The position numbers were made by a program, and so were the translations under genes. Below the pieces are notes generated by a model, which was not told the origin of the DNA, searched no databases, and was given only the letters and a program-made list of their open reading frames with translations. A stretch of 64,000 bases of DNA from Archegozetes longisetosus (Eukaryota > Arthropoda > Arachnida > Sarcoptiformes > Trhypochthoniidae): assembly GCA_018873245.2 (NCBI GenBank), contig JAEMBT020000006.1, forward strand, positions 1,491,855-1,555,854, given 5' to 3'. The number at the start of each line of letters is the position of its first letter. The stretch's first letter is position 1. Positions 46,401 to 59,618 of the stretch are shown piece by piece.

Positions 46401-48532
46401 AGAAAAGGTTTGTCTTTTACTCTTTATTAACTTATCTATTTAGTAGAGTTGACTTCAGGCTATTCTTGTGATCTCTATTGAATTTCAATATAAAAGCATT
46501 AAAGACTAAACTTATAATAGATAGCAAAAAATGTCACCCATTCGTGATATTTCTATTCAAAAAGTTTCTACTGAATAAAGAACTTTTATGAAAAACAATT
46601 TTTTCATTCCCTCATTATTATTCAGGAATAGTATTTAACCTCAAGTATGAGGCAGAAGCAAAATGGGAATAAATTTTGGAAAATTTTGATAATAAATTTA
46701 GGGCAACAAATATTTTGAACAAACTTTGGCAAAACTATTTTATGCATCTGATGCATAAGAGCTCTTTTCTGCAAACCATTGCTTAATTAGATACAAGAAG
46801 TACCCTCGAAGTTGTTTGAATTAGTGAAAGCTCGAGAATTTAATTATAAAATTGTTTAAATTTCTTAGGTAAAATAGTGAACCTAATTCTATGCATCAGA
46901 ACATGCTATTCATATAGAAGTAATCAAAATGCATTTTTGATTTTTAGCATACCTTCAATGCTCAGCGAATCAAAAAATTGGATGATTAAATTAAATTTGA
47001 TGATTGTGTTCCTTTTATTCTTAAAAATAATATATTAAATAAAAGAATTAACATATGATTTGACATTAATACTCTAAATACTTTGAAAATTTGTTAGGCT
47101 TTTAGTTCTAAAACACGAATTTGAAGTTAATTATGCAATAAATTTAGCTGTTCTTAAGCTCCTCTCCAGTGGAAGAGTCTAAACTTTTTTTCTGTAGAAC
47201 ATTAAAGACTAATTAATAACTAAACGACTCGTAGTAGAATATATAAAAGTTAATTCTGGTTCAAAAGTACTTAACCTAGTCATTAGAAATTTTACTGGCC
47301 TGCGCATTATATTCGGATTCTTTTTATGAAATTTGATAAGATCGTTAAGGTATTAAAGATTTAGAATGGTTTGAAAATTGAGCTTCAGTTTGTATCCCAG
47401 GGCTATATTATCAAAGTAACAGTTTTAGTACATCGTTTGATTATAATTTCAAATGTTTTTAAATGTGTTGTGCAATACTCCAAACGCATTAGAGATACTT
47501 TATCCTTTTAAGTGAGTTTTCAAACAGTAAATCACAATTAATTATGCATTAAATTAAAGCTTATTAAAAACATTTTTCCAAAGGAAGGCTAAAAATCCTA
47601 TTGTCGAATGAATAAATTCATGGTAAAACTAATTCTAACACAATAATCAGTTAAATTCTTATTAAATATTCTCCACTCAATTTCACAATCGTTCTTAATT
47701 TCTCTACAGTTTCGTCCGCATACGCCTGCATTTCAAATATTTTAAAAAGTTTTGTGTGACTTTAATAAGATATATATGATATAAAGTTGTTTTAGAATGT
47801 AGTTTAAAGCGTGAAACGAGGACTCCATATGAACGATATATGCACTTTAGTTTTTTTATATTAAAGTTAAAGTGAAAAATCAGTTACTCAAATGAAAATA
47901 TCATATAAAACAAAAATGCATAAGACTCAACTGACCCAAGGAGTCATTTTCCGAGAATAAAATTGATCATTAACCTTGTTCTATAACAGAAAAATAGTGG
48001 GTAAAACCATTACAAAAATTTCAAGCAATTCACATAATACTAACCACTCATTAATCATTCGTAAAAATTCTACTGTTTAGAGACATCAAAAACTGGTAAA
48101 AAGAAAGGATACCACAAATTGCAGCTGGAACCAGTCAAATCCAACCCTAAGACTTCAACTACTCATCAGTACCCAATGGCCACAAACTCAGCGAGCAGTG
48201 CATCAGAAACTGATCACGAACTAGAAGACGAAGACGATGGTGAAGATGATGACAGCACAGAATCTTCGTCGTCATCGGAGGCCCTGTCATGCAATGTATG
48301 CGATCGATCGTTCTCTACTGCGCGCCAATTAGCTCAGCATCAGTTACAGAAAAGACATTTCGGATGTTCGGTCTGTGACACTGTTTTTCCGTCACTTATG
48401 GCTCTCGAACAACACAAAGAAACTCTTGAGCACTGGTCTGATGATGAACATGATAACGAGCAGACTGATGACGATAATGAAGAACTAGATGTTGTGCGAC
48501 CGCAGAGGGAAGAATTAGAAAGACTCCTTTGA
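40675..48532 (+). CDS. Acidic C2H2 zinc-finger protein, last two exons
   Basis: Exon 40675-41117 begins after a pyrimidine-rich acceptor (tttctcctattcag) and ends at donor g|gtgagt. Exon 48081-48532 begins after tgtttag and ends at TGA. Phases match exactly across the 6,963-bp intron (g|ag). The first exon encodes KLDQMHKWLAPSSIHFLKMH and DGAMFALNNTSLQLMRQLEK, then an Asp-rich tail. The second starts TSKTGKKKGYHKLQ, has a Ser/Asp/Glu-rich stretch, then two C2H2 fingers, CNVCDRSFSTARQLAQHQLQ-KRH and CSVCDTVFPSLMALEQHKET-LEH, and an acidic end. The His spacing is longer than classical Kruppel fingers, resembling RNA- or protein-binding fingers. Probably nuclear. Upstream exons may exist, because the first exon has an acceptor; ATG 40706 is the first candidate start. 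The frame is intact throughout. Specific orthology not recognised. Confidence 0.75.
41118..48080 (+). other. 7-kb intron of the zinc-finger gene
   Basis: Bounded by gtgagt and tttag. No supported coding exon inside; contains the CT microsatellite at 43356. Open frames (for example 41302-41493, 43983-44243, 44631-44813) lack motifs and splice logic. Confidence 0.6.
43356..43408 (+). repeat. (CT)n microsatellite
   Basis: About 26 uninterrupted CT dinucleotides within the long intron. Confidence 0.95.
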
Positions 48533-51500
48533 GTTTGAACTTCATTTTTCATTTTCTTTTTTCTCTCTTCCTTATTCCTAATTTCGTTTGCATAGCATAT
48601 GATGTTTTGTCGAGCTTTTAGCGATTCTTGTTATCTAATATCGAGTTACTAACAGTATTTAAACTGAATAATCAAAATATTGAATAAATGATAAGTTGAA
48701 TATACTTTAGAAAATATATTATGAGACCTGAAATTTGATTCGACGAACAAAAGCTTTTTCTAAAACAAATTAAAGTCGAACAAAATCAAAATTAACAGAT
48801 TTGATGAAAAATTTCGACCACCCAATAAAACAATTATTGATTGAATTTATTGTTTATAGAATATTTTATGTTTATACATGAGTTTTATTTTGATGAATTT
48901 TCGGTATACTCAACATTTAAATCTTTCTTGGTTAAAGTATCTGACTTGACTTTCCAGCTGATAAGTAAGTATTTCTAGCTAAAATTATGATTGCTTTGCT
49001 ATTTGCAATCATCTGATGTATAAGAACAAATTACTTAAAAATTTCAAAATCACGTTCAGCTAATTTATTTAACTAATATCAAAAAACAAAGAACTTATAG
49101 TGATTGTTTAACATTAATAATGAGATTTGATTGTCGAAGCACGCAAATGTTAGCTAAAATTTTAAAACAAATTGGATTATCATATTATAAAATCTTTTGT
49201 TTTTGTGGTGTTTATGGAGTACCCACTACTGTGTAATAGAGAAATCACATTTTTATTTCTTTAAGTTTTCATAATCCACATTTAAACGAGACCCCATTGT
49301 AAGTACTTATGAGTAATCCCAGTTTTATAGATTAAAAACAGTTTATTTCTTGCAAGATCCTTAAAGGGGAACTGTTAATTATCGACCAACATAACGGCTT
49401 GTAGTCAGCGATAACTGACAGTGATTTTTCACTTGCAGTTGAGAGAGAAATAAAAATTCAAGCTCGCTCGTTAGAATAATAGAGTTTATCGATTTCATTA
49501 TACACTAATGAATGTTAATGCAGAATATGATTGCATAGAATTTCTATCATCTCTCAATAGTGACTATACGAGATACTAGTATAATAGATATTTCATATCC
49601 TGTGCATGTTTTGAAAATAAAAATAAGATCCACTGAAACCCTTTTAAGAGGAATTCGAAGATAACTCATTGCAAATGTTGTGAATGTATTTGATGTTACA
49701 GTTAGTGCAGAATGTCTTATGATATTTGAAGCTTGCATTTGAACCATACTGTGAACTAATGCTAAAGAGATAAAGCAGATGACCGATGGCTGATATGTTG
49801 CTAAACTGACTCTATTTTCGCTAAATTGAATCCCAGTTGAGAATCGATCGCATAATTATAATTAAAGTAGAGAAAATGTCATTTTAGGTCGTTATTTATA
49901 GCAAAATTTTTCCTCTTTCGATGCGCCAAACCGTTTAATATTTATTAAAAGATGTTTTGTAATTCCGCCGATTCTTCTATTTTTAATACACTTTTAGATA
50001 AGATCAAGATCTATGAAATTATGATAAGGATCATCGGTACGAAAACTGTGGAAAAGAGTCCAACGGATATCCAAAGACTTGATACTTCTAAAAATTTCTA
50101 ATGTATTTACAGTTGGTTCTCCTACAATCCATTCCTTGAGAATTTACAAGAGATTTTGTGCCAAAATAAGTTACTGAAGAAACCTGAGCAAAATCTCCAG
50201 GGGAGGTCCTATATGAGACTTTCTTTAGTGATCAACCATAAGCCTATAAATACCAGTATAAATAAAACCAAATGCACTTAACTTGATATTGGATATTATG
50301 GCGCTTTTATGCAGCAATGAGTCATTATATGGTCTTCTTTTAATTAAAATAAATATTCTGTCTATTATTTTAATTTTATTATAGAAGCACATAAGTCATA
50401 AACTATATTATAACCTAAATTAATTTTCCGTTCTCATGCTGAGCTCATTTTTATCATTGAAATAGCATAAATGAAAATAAAGATTATCAAGTATTTCGTA
50501 CAAGACTAAACAATTATTAGTCCTTATTGACAAATTTTTATATGAATTGGTTGTTTGTGTGAGTATATCTCTCATAAAGAATATAACGGTCGATTCACTT
50601 TTTTGATAGCTTAGGTAATTAAAATTTGATAAAAATCAATGCTTTCAAAGGTATTCTAAAGTCTTTTGAATAAAAGCGAATAATTTCTCACCCTTAGAAT
50701 TAGATTCAGTGTATCAAATATATAAAGAATTTTCTAATTATCGTTAAATAAGATAAGCAAACTTGACATTTCTTGCTTTCGATATTTAAGGCAAATATCT
50801 TTTAATACTAAATCTCAGCCAATATACATACGTATTCAGTACACGTACAGAAGTAAAAGTGCTCACAATTTACAGAATGATTGAACTCGTGAGTTATTTG
50901 AGACGAATTTTAAAATAGATAGAAAATTGCTCTGTTGATAAGGATTTCCTGTTTCCTAAGTTGTATACTTTACGAACTTTAAATCTCGATTCTAAGAAGA
51001 ATTTCTCATAAGTTATATTCTGAACATCAGAACACACAATTTTTGATTACAATTTTTTAGTTTTGCTTTTCTTAGATTTTCGATTTTCGCGAACTTTCTT
51101 TTCTTGAGATATAGATATCTCATAATTTGAAAATAAAAATGACTTTAAAATTTGAATATTTGATTTTTAATATCTGCAAAGGTTAAAGTTTGCATTTCCT
51201 GAATATTCGATCTTTTTCTTAAGATTTCTTGAGAAGCATTACTTTGGAATAAAGTTGAAGTGTTTTAGTTACATTTTTAATGCAAATACATTGCAATACT
51301 CTTAAAAAATATTTTTACAGACGAATGATTTCAACATAAAATCGTTCATGTTATGGTAAGTGAGAACAAAAATATTCAAATATAAAAAATCTGAGTATAT
51401 TTTATTGATTTTTGAGTAGCTTTAATGCACTAGACCTACACTATATAAGACGTTGGACTACCTTTTCATGAAACTTGAGATCACTTATAGAAAGATAATA

Positions 51501-54500
51501 CGAATGAAAGTTTCATATTTTAAGTATACGCATAATAATCGAAACAAAATATTTTTTTAATGAATTATTTTTTGTCATTTTCAATATAATAATGTTTTTG
51601 TGTTGAAATTAATTATTTTATTTTGCAAAAATACTTTCGAAATCTGTAATAACAAAAGATTTTTCCCATCCTTATCTAAAGCGAGTTCAATTTGTTGCAG
51701 AAAAGATATGCTTATATTGTTAACTTTTCAACAATAAATTCAAGTAATGCAATGAAGAGTTAAAAAATCTAAAGCTAAGCAAACAGTAGAAAGGTATTCC
51801 AACAAATAGTTTGCATGCAAACAAACAACAATAGCTAATTAGATAAATCCTTCTCTAGGAGAATATATCGAAAATTTAACTTATTTGTTAACAATAAAGT
51901 AGTGCCACAGAATTATTTATAAGGATTATATACTGCAAGATCTAATAGAAGAATAGGGACGATAGTTTATTTGCCCGTATGTAAAGACACTTAGATCTGT
52001 TTGTGGTTGATTGAACTTTGCTCTCTAGTAATAATAAAAGTTCAGCACTTAATTCCGTTTCCGACTATTTATATCAGAAGCTTATAGAATTGTACTTAAA
52101 TGGTACTTATCAGAGTAAAAATAGATAATGAACTGAATTCTTGAAAAAATATACGCACAATGCTTTTACTTATTTTTATTCTGGCAATCTTGTATCTAGA
52201 AAAACTGCTTAACTGAGCTTTGAATCCATTATATTTTAAAGTTTCGATTCTTTACATAATCTCATACTTAAATGACTAAACTATTTGCAAAATCGATTAA
52301 ATTTTTATACTCAAAATGATTTTTTTCAACATGAACTTAAATTTGATAAACATTATTCATTGTTTATCTAAAATCGATAGAAAAAACACTTAAAGGAATC
52401 AAAGTTTAATGAGCTCTTTACAGGAAAAATTCAAAAATCATTAGTCTCTTGAGTCCTCAAATGACTTGTGTTTTTCAAAAAATAATCTAAACCTTTTCAA
52501 TTGAATAATACAGTAATTTTTGCACTTTTTGTATATATTAATAGAATTGATTATTCTTATAACGGTGCCTAAAGTTTGCATACTTTGTGAGCGTGCTGTG
52601 TAAGTTTAACTTCCTATAAGAGCCATGATAAAAATTCTTGATTTATATTTAAAAAGCCCATTCAGTCATATACTGAATACTTATTCAGAATGTTATTAGA
52701 AAGTCAATAGAGAAATATTCCACAAGTAATGGTAAAAAAGAAATAAAAATTCGTCATTTCCTTCAAATTATTTTCGTACAAAAATTTTCTTTATAGCCCT
52801 CATGCTATCTACACATTGAGCTCAATATCAATTCAATTTTTATAGCTCAAAGTATAAAAATTCTATTAAGTCTACAATAGTAGGCGTTATGTCTGGTAAA
52901 GTGAAATTTTCACAATACTATTAAAAGATTGTGAACAGTCTATTATATGTTATACGTATTTACAAAATAGTACAAATGATGGTAACTAATAAACATCACG
53001 TGAATGTATTGCAATTGTCGTATAAATCAAAATAGAATTAACGCAAAACCAATTCGAGTGCTTTGATAAAAATAGACAAAATCTTTGACTTTTCCACTGT
53101 TTTTTGTATTCCTTTCTCTATAAAGGATGACTTTTATCTTAAGTTGTTTGCTATATGTGAATGTATATCACATTTGTTTAATGAGCCCATGAGAGGTAAA
53201 ATCGATTTCTGAGTAAATGTTCGAAATGTCAGTGACTATAATGTAGACTGCCTCCTATTCAACTAAACTGCTTATAGTTTGAAAAAAAATGAAATTTTCT
53301 CATTTACAATCAGTATTATTATGATGTTCATGAAAAATTCTTCAAAGCTAGTCTTATACCTTAAGGCATGATTAGACCTTTTATGCTAAGGATTCTTTAT
53401 AGAATGTGAGTTTGAGAGTGATTTACAATAATGTTATCTTTACACTCCATGATAAGCATCTATTTTTGGTTTCGATATTTCAAGCGCATGCAGTCTAGCG
53501 CTGATTCCTCACTATAGCTTGCGATGTCATTAGAGAATTGTAAACATACAACATATTCTTACTTGAATTATTTGGTTCGTTGTCTTGTTTATCGTTTATA
53601 GTTATCAAATAAAAATTGATCAGACAACAGAGCGTTCAAGAACAATGGTATGGCTTACTCTTAACTAGCTAGCATTTGACTCAATATGTAACTCTCACTA
53701 TCTCATGATCATCACATCAAGTTATATAGAATACCAGCAAAACAAAATAATTTACACCTAAATCTTTGAACTTTTATGCTTAATTAGATTTTTCTAGTAA
53801 TTTTCAAAAAAATAAAACGTTAAATAAAAATTTGATGCTAAATTTTGGCTAAATGGCTTTTCAAGATATGATTTCTAAATGGTTTAAGATATAAATCATA
53901 AAATCTTCTCAAAACTTTTTACTCCAGGATATTCTGATCAGTTAGATCTTCACATAATTCCTTAGCGTAGGTTCTCTACTATTTCCTGGAAAAACAAACT
54001 TTAATATTATGTTTTGGGATCTAGCCCATCAAAATTTGATGTGAACATGAATTTTCTCTAATTGAAAATCAGTGGAGTGTATAATAAGCCAAGTTAAAAT
54101 AATTCCTGTTATTAGCTCTGACTTCTATCATGTTTAAAGTACATGGTAACTAAGTCCTCAAATGTTAAACTAAAGTATATGTTATTTAATGAGGAGCTTA
54201 TGCTAAAATTCGTTGTAATCTGGTTCAAAGATTTTTGTTCAAATTTCTGCATAGCTTAATAAGTTATTTAGCTTGCAATATTTGTGAATTAACTGATAAT
54301 TGGCAATAAAATATAATACAGATGAATGAGAATCAAATACTGGGGTTTGGATCAGTTTAAAATTGAATAGCTCTTCATGTGCTGAGATTAAGCTGTTTTT
54401 GTTTTTCGCTCCTTAAATAACGTACGACTCAAAGAATCCAAAATAAAATTAATTTTAGCAAGATTAATAGTTAGAAAACTTTAATTAATGAAAACACAAG

Positions 54501-55680
54501 GAATAGATAACATGAAAGTAGTAGTTATGATTCACTACACTTTTGCGATCATGTGAAATTTTTTCCTTAGTATTAAATTATTGTTAATTAGAAATTTTGT
54601 TTATCTAACTGGTTTGCTTATTAAATTTTCGTTTGAGTTGATGAATTTTTCACGAAAATTTTCATATTATGTGAGGCAAAAGTAGTACTTCCATATGTGA
54701 TGCACATTTATGTGAAATCCGCTTAATTTTGGCAAAAGCCATTTTAAAATTTTTTTCATCTAGGCGATTCAAGATTTCAATGTGAAAATAAATATTTAAA
54801 TCTGTGGACGAAAGCTCTTCAAAAGTCTCGCGATTCCATTAATTTAAGAATATTTGTGCAAAGTATAGCCACTCTAATAATTAATATTCTGTGACAGTTA
54901 CCAATGATTTATTCATTTAGGTTTCAGTGTGTCTTTAAGAACTTGATCTTATTCTCGAACTGCATTATAGATAATATTATTGAGGAAATGGCTCAAAATG
55001 AAGACAATAATAATGTTAATGGTATAAAAGTGTGAATATATCACAGAATAAGAGACTTAGTATGACATGAAAAACTGAAGCTTTTATTTGTTTGAAAGCT
55101 TTGAATAATATCAAGATTAACTTTTTACCCTCAAAGGAGCTATATTTTTAATTTACATTATACATTCCAAAATTTAGAACTCATATGACTGTAATTTTAT
55201 ATGATCACATATCTGAAGACTTTAGATTAAAAAGCAAAAGATTCTCTTTATAAATCTCAGTATAACGTCGTTCTAAGTTTCAGACTACTAAAACATTTGA
55301 AATTCATCAACAGTTATCAGAAATTAGTCTAAAGGTGGAATTTTGGGCATTTTGAAGTAATGAATTGTCTGTACAACTATAAGAGCTCTTAGTTTTTATC
55401 ATCCAACCAATCAAACAGAATATATCTACCAGTTTTATGAAGTAGTTCACTTCAAAAAACCTATACTTGGGTTTTATTAACCATCAAACTGCTCTAAAAG
55501 GAAAAGTTTATTAGCAAGAAGTTATTAGTAATAGTTTCAGTTGAGCTTATGATCAGTGGGTTCATAATAATTTCTAACAACACATTCCTTCAGAGTTTTC
55601 AAGTAAATATCTTTGAAGTGAATTCTATAAAACTGATAGCTATATTTTAGACTTATATAAATGTATGAACGATTGGTTGT
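48533..55680. other. 7-kb gene-poor spacer
   Basis: Scanned on both strands; only short AT-rich frames without motifs (for example 49547-49747). No RNA gene or clear repeat recognised. Confidence 0.4.
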
Positions 55681-55739
55681 ACGCTCTTTTTATAGAAGAT
55701 TTTTGAAACTAAACGTAGAATGAGATGCAAAATTTTTGG

Positions 55740-56720
55740 AAATCATACTGCGTTCGAAAGAGAATAAAAGAGGATGCCCAGTTTCTATGGGGTCGCGGCC
55801 TAACTTGGTTAATAAAAATTCTGTATATTTTGCAAAGGTCTCGATGAGTAGAGGGACTTTCTCCATGGGTACGATCTCTAAGAATGTTGGGTAACGGAGA
55901 CAATAAGCAAAATTTTTCAGGCCACCTTCGGTTCCACTCAAGCCCGAAAAGAGGAAGTACTCGGCAGGGATCCCGTCCAGAGAAACCTCTAAATAAAGCT
56001 AGAGGTCGTGTGACCTGAAAGGGGATAGACAGAGCATTACTCAAGCAATGCTCAATAGGCTCCATGAATTTATAGAGGCTCAATGGCTTAACCGGAAGTC
56101 TGCCTCGTTTGAGACAGTGGATGAGAATTCTATTTCTAATTTTCCCTCCACTGGCAATGGATGAACTCTGACTTTTACCACTGGGATCATAATAGTTGAA
56201 GCACTCCCGGCCTTATGTTGAGCATCTAAGACCGGATGGGAACTTCGAGATTCAGATATACAGGTATATTGGACCTCTTTCACTTAGCTCCCGTAGCCTA
56301 TCATCTGGTGACTCTATGTTGACCCGAGGCCAGATGAAGTCGCGGTACCGGAATCATACAAAATACTTCATCTACGTTTTAGTAGATGGAGATCTCTCCG
56401 GTGCCGCGACCACAGCAGAGTACTCTTGTTAGCGCAAGAATGGCCAGAGAACCGTCGGATACTGTGCGCACATAATGACGGTTCTCTGGTTCCTCAGGTA
56501 TGGTGGATACCATCCCAAGATTCAAATGCCCGCAGAGTCGCTGAACGATCTCTGCATGCTATTTGAAAGCACTGACGAAGATTACCCAAAGTGATTTTGA
56601 TTTGTTTAAAGGTTGATAGGTGCTGGAAGGGCTTGCAAGTCTTGTCCGAATCAGTCATAACCCCTTATAAAGCATGCCTCCAAGCAGCAAAGGGTGAACG
56701 GTGGGTTATTCCGGCTAAAT
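55740..56720. other. GC-richer, hairpin-rich island of unknown origin
   Basis: Base composition jumps to near 48% GC. Several perfect stems occur in order: acctct/agaggt (about 55985-56005), aggtc/gacct (56001-56015), gagcatt/aatgctc (56032-56053), gtcgcggtaccgga/tccggtgccgcgac (56339-56352 with 56397-56410; the only mismatch is a G-U pair in RNA) enclosing catctac/gtagatg, and ccagagaaccgtc/gacggttctctgg (56444-56456 with 56477-56489). Minus-strand frames (55690-56283) look partly protein-like (LKNFAYCLRYPTFLEIVPME; LLTKLGRDPIETGHPLLFSF) but shift frame. It may be an old insertion, either a structured RNA gene or a retroelement fragment. Confidence 0.45.
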
Positions 56721-59618
56721 ACCTTTTTAATGTGTTTTTGGGAACTTTGAGATCCTCAAACAGCTCATATTATATATATTCAACATCTACTCTTCATATA
56801 GAGTTATTTTATATCCATTTTTACAATAAAAAATCACTTTTTATTCTTAACATAAAAGGGATTATAACTATTGACCGCAGTCACTTTGGTCAAAAAGATG
56901 CTGTATCTAGACTCTACTCTTCAATTCCATCATAACGATACCCTTATTTATTTTGAACCAAGGTAGGCCGATTCCGGACATCCTCCTTTGTTTACTCGCT
57001 CTCCAAGTGAATGAAAATTATTATTGATTCAAAGCTTATGTAAGAGTCTGGAAATTTTAAGTTAGATCTTAAGATTTTGGTGAATGATTTATTAAGATAG
57101 AAGATTTTACCGTAAGAGGTATATTAGTGGAATCTAATCTCGAAATATGAAGGATAGGATCATCAGTGATATGTCTGAACTTTTAGACACATATTTTATT
57201 GATGAGGGAATCATATTTTAATTAAAGTGAAGTGCGCACGAAAAATTTGTTTATAAGTCATCGAAACTATATAATAGAAAACCATATTTACGATTATTAT
57301 TAGATTCATATTGATAGCTATCTTCAATATTCAAACGTTTAATTTCTTCGATCACTCCTTATTGATTAATCTGATCAAAAAGATAATTATTTTGCCGTTT
57401 GATATATAAATCGTTATTTATTAGAATTGTAAGTTTATTAAATAAAAATTTTATATTTACCTCATGGTAGACTGCGCTCTTCTGTAATGAGAAAACTACT
57501 TTTAAGTTAAAAATTATCTGAATATCATTTATGATATTATCATTGATATGCGTAAATAAATTGAAATATCTCGTGTGACATTTTTTCATTCTGTTCTTTC
57601 ATTGTAAAAATTGAATAGAGCAACAAATTTATATAAAAACATCTGATCGACTAAACAGATTTAGGCGCTTAAGTAATTCAAAAATTTCAAAGACTTCAGC
57701 TCTTCTCGTTTTCTCTGCTTCAATACGTTTGTTAAAAAAATACTACAATAAAAGAAGACTTCCTTCAAGAATGACACGATCCTCATTACTGCATCTAATA
57801 CTACATCAAAGTTTGTTTTTCAGCTAAACTTTATCCTATCCTTGAAACGAGACTTTAAGCCAAAGCCTTTCGGTTCGAAAGAATGATTACTTTTTCCTAC
57901 TTTCAAAAAGTTCTTTTCGAAACATCACAAGTACTTTCGATCTGGAATTCAACAAAGACTTGTTTACTGTTTAACAATTTAGGTCTTCTTTCAAATGGTT
58001 AAAATCAATGCTAAAATTTATCGCTTGTTTGGACAGCAATGTTCTCGAAGTGATTACAAAATTTTTTCGGCTGTCAATCGAATGACTCTTTTCGGAGCTG
58101 ACACAAGATATATAAAAGATTATAGTCTTGAATAATGAGAATCGAAAAGAATTGAGTTTTGATGTTTTGCGAGGCATATAAAGTTCTATTCCTATCGATC
58201 CTTTTTTGCTCAGGACATGAAAACAGATATTCAATCATGTAAACTGAAAGGTGAAGCCATTAAAAACTATTGTCTACTCGACTTTTGGTACTTATTTTAT
58301 TTTTAAAATTTTATTCAATATTCTGAATGGGAGCTCGAAAGTTGCAAATGTATCAGATATTAATATATATAAGAGTATTTAAAATCTATGACCGGCTGTT
58401 AAGAGTTCTTATGGCTTTTTACGCAGCTATAACTCAATTAAATTCATATATCCTTTGTTGTACAAAAGGCTACTGTTTGTCACATAAAGGCTTGATAGAC
58501 ACAATTTATTGGCTTTGGAGTCAAAATTTATTAGAAAAATGTTTAAAATTCTGAAGACTGTACATTCTTTTACCGAATAAGACATTTTATGTAACAAGGT
58601 TAAAATCGATTAATTGATTGAATATTTTTTGTATAGGTTATTCAGTTATTGATGGATTGAATGCCTAATTGAAATACTTCTGCAACTAATATTATATTGA
58701 AATTTTAAAAATTAACTGATTAAACTGAGGCATGTACAATTACTTGTTTGAAGAATTCAAGTGTTTAGGGATCCTAAAAATCTATTTTTCAAAACTTAAA
58801 CTCAGCAAAACTAATCAATTTCAAATTTGGACAAATTCTGAGCAATCTTTATACAAAACCTGGAAGACTAAATTTTTCAATAGTCAAACTCAGTTAATTA
58901 AAATATACCCTGTTTGACATAAATGCTTAATATTTCAAATATTTGCAATTGCTTATTGAGAAATTTTGAATTATCCACATTTTTAATTTGACCATTTATT
59001 CTTTTAATAATTAAGCCAATAATTTAAAATTTTAAGATTTTGAGCAATCTGAATTTCTATGAAGATTTATGCATTTACCAATCTTGTGAACTTTTATGCA
59101 TTATTCGATATAAGCAATAAATATTCAATGAGTTTAGTTGTGGACATTGCATTCTGTACTTGCATTTTTCATTGAAATAGATTGATAGACCGTTCAATTC
59201 AGATAAAAAATTTAGCAATTTATTAAAAATTCATAAGATTAAAAGTGTAACAGAATCTAAGAATAAGAAAGCATTCAGTGTACATGATTTTTGAAACCTA
59301 TGAAAAAGTAGATTCATTTCATTAGTTTGACTGTCAATCTGAACGACACTTTAGGATCATATTTTCTATTTATCGCAATTTTTCTCCTATAATAAATGGA
59401 AAATTTGAAGTCTGACTGTCATAGAAATATAAAGTTTTATAGAAAAACATTTCTGATACAGATATGACCCTATAGGTCTTTTCAAATGAGATGATCAATG
59501 AATCAAATCACTCAAGACTTAAATGATTAAATTTCGTTTCGATAACAAATAGATTAAGAATGGAATTAATATTAGCCGAACTTAAGGATAGGAGAATATT
59601 TTACATCGTTAATTCTAG
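56721..59618. other. No gene seen
   Basis: AT-rich spacer downstream of the carboxypeptidase gene. Frames at 57359-57589, 57971-58234, 58327-58554 and 58732-58917 have no motifs. Confidence 0.4.

Noticed and set aside
48340..48552. 70-codon Ser-rich minus-strand frame
   Set aside because: Antisense shadow of the Asp/Glu-rich zinc-finger exon.
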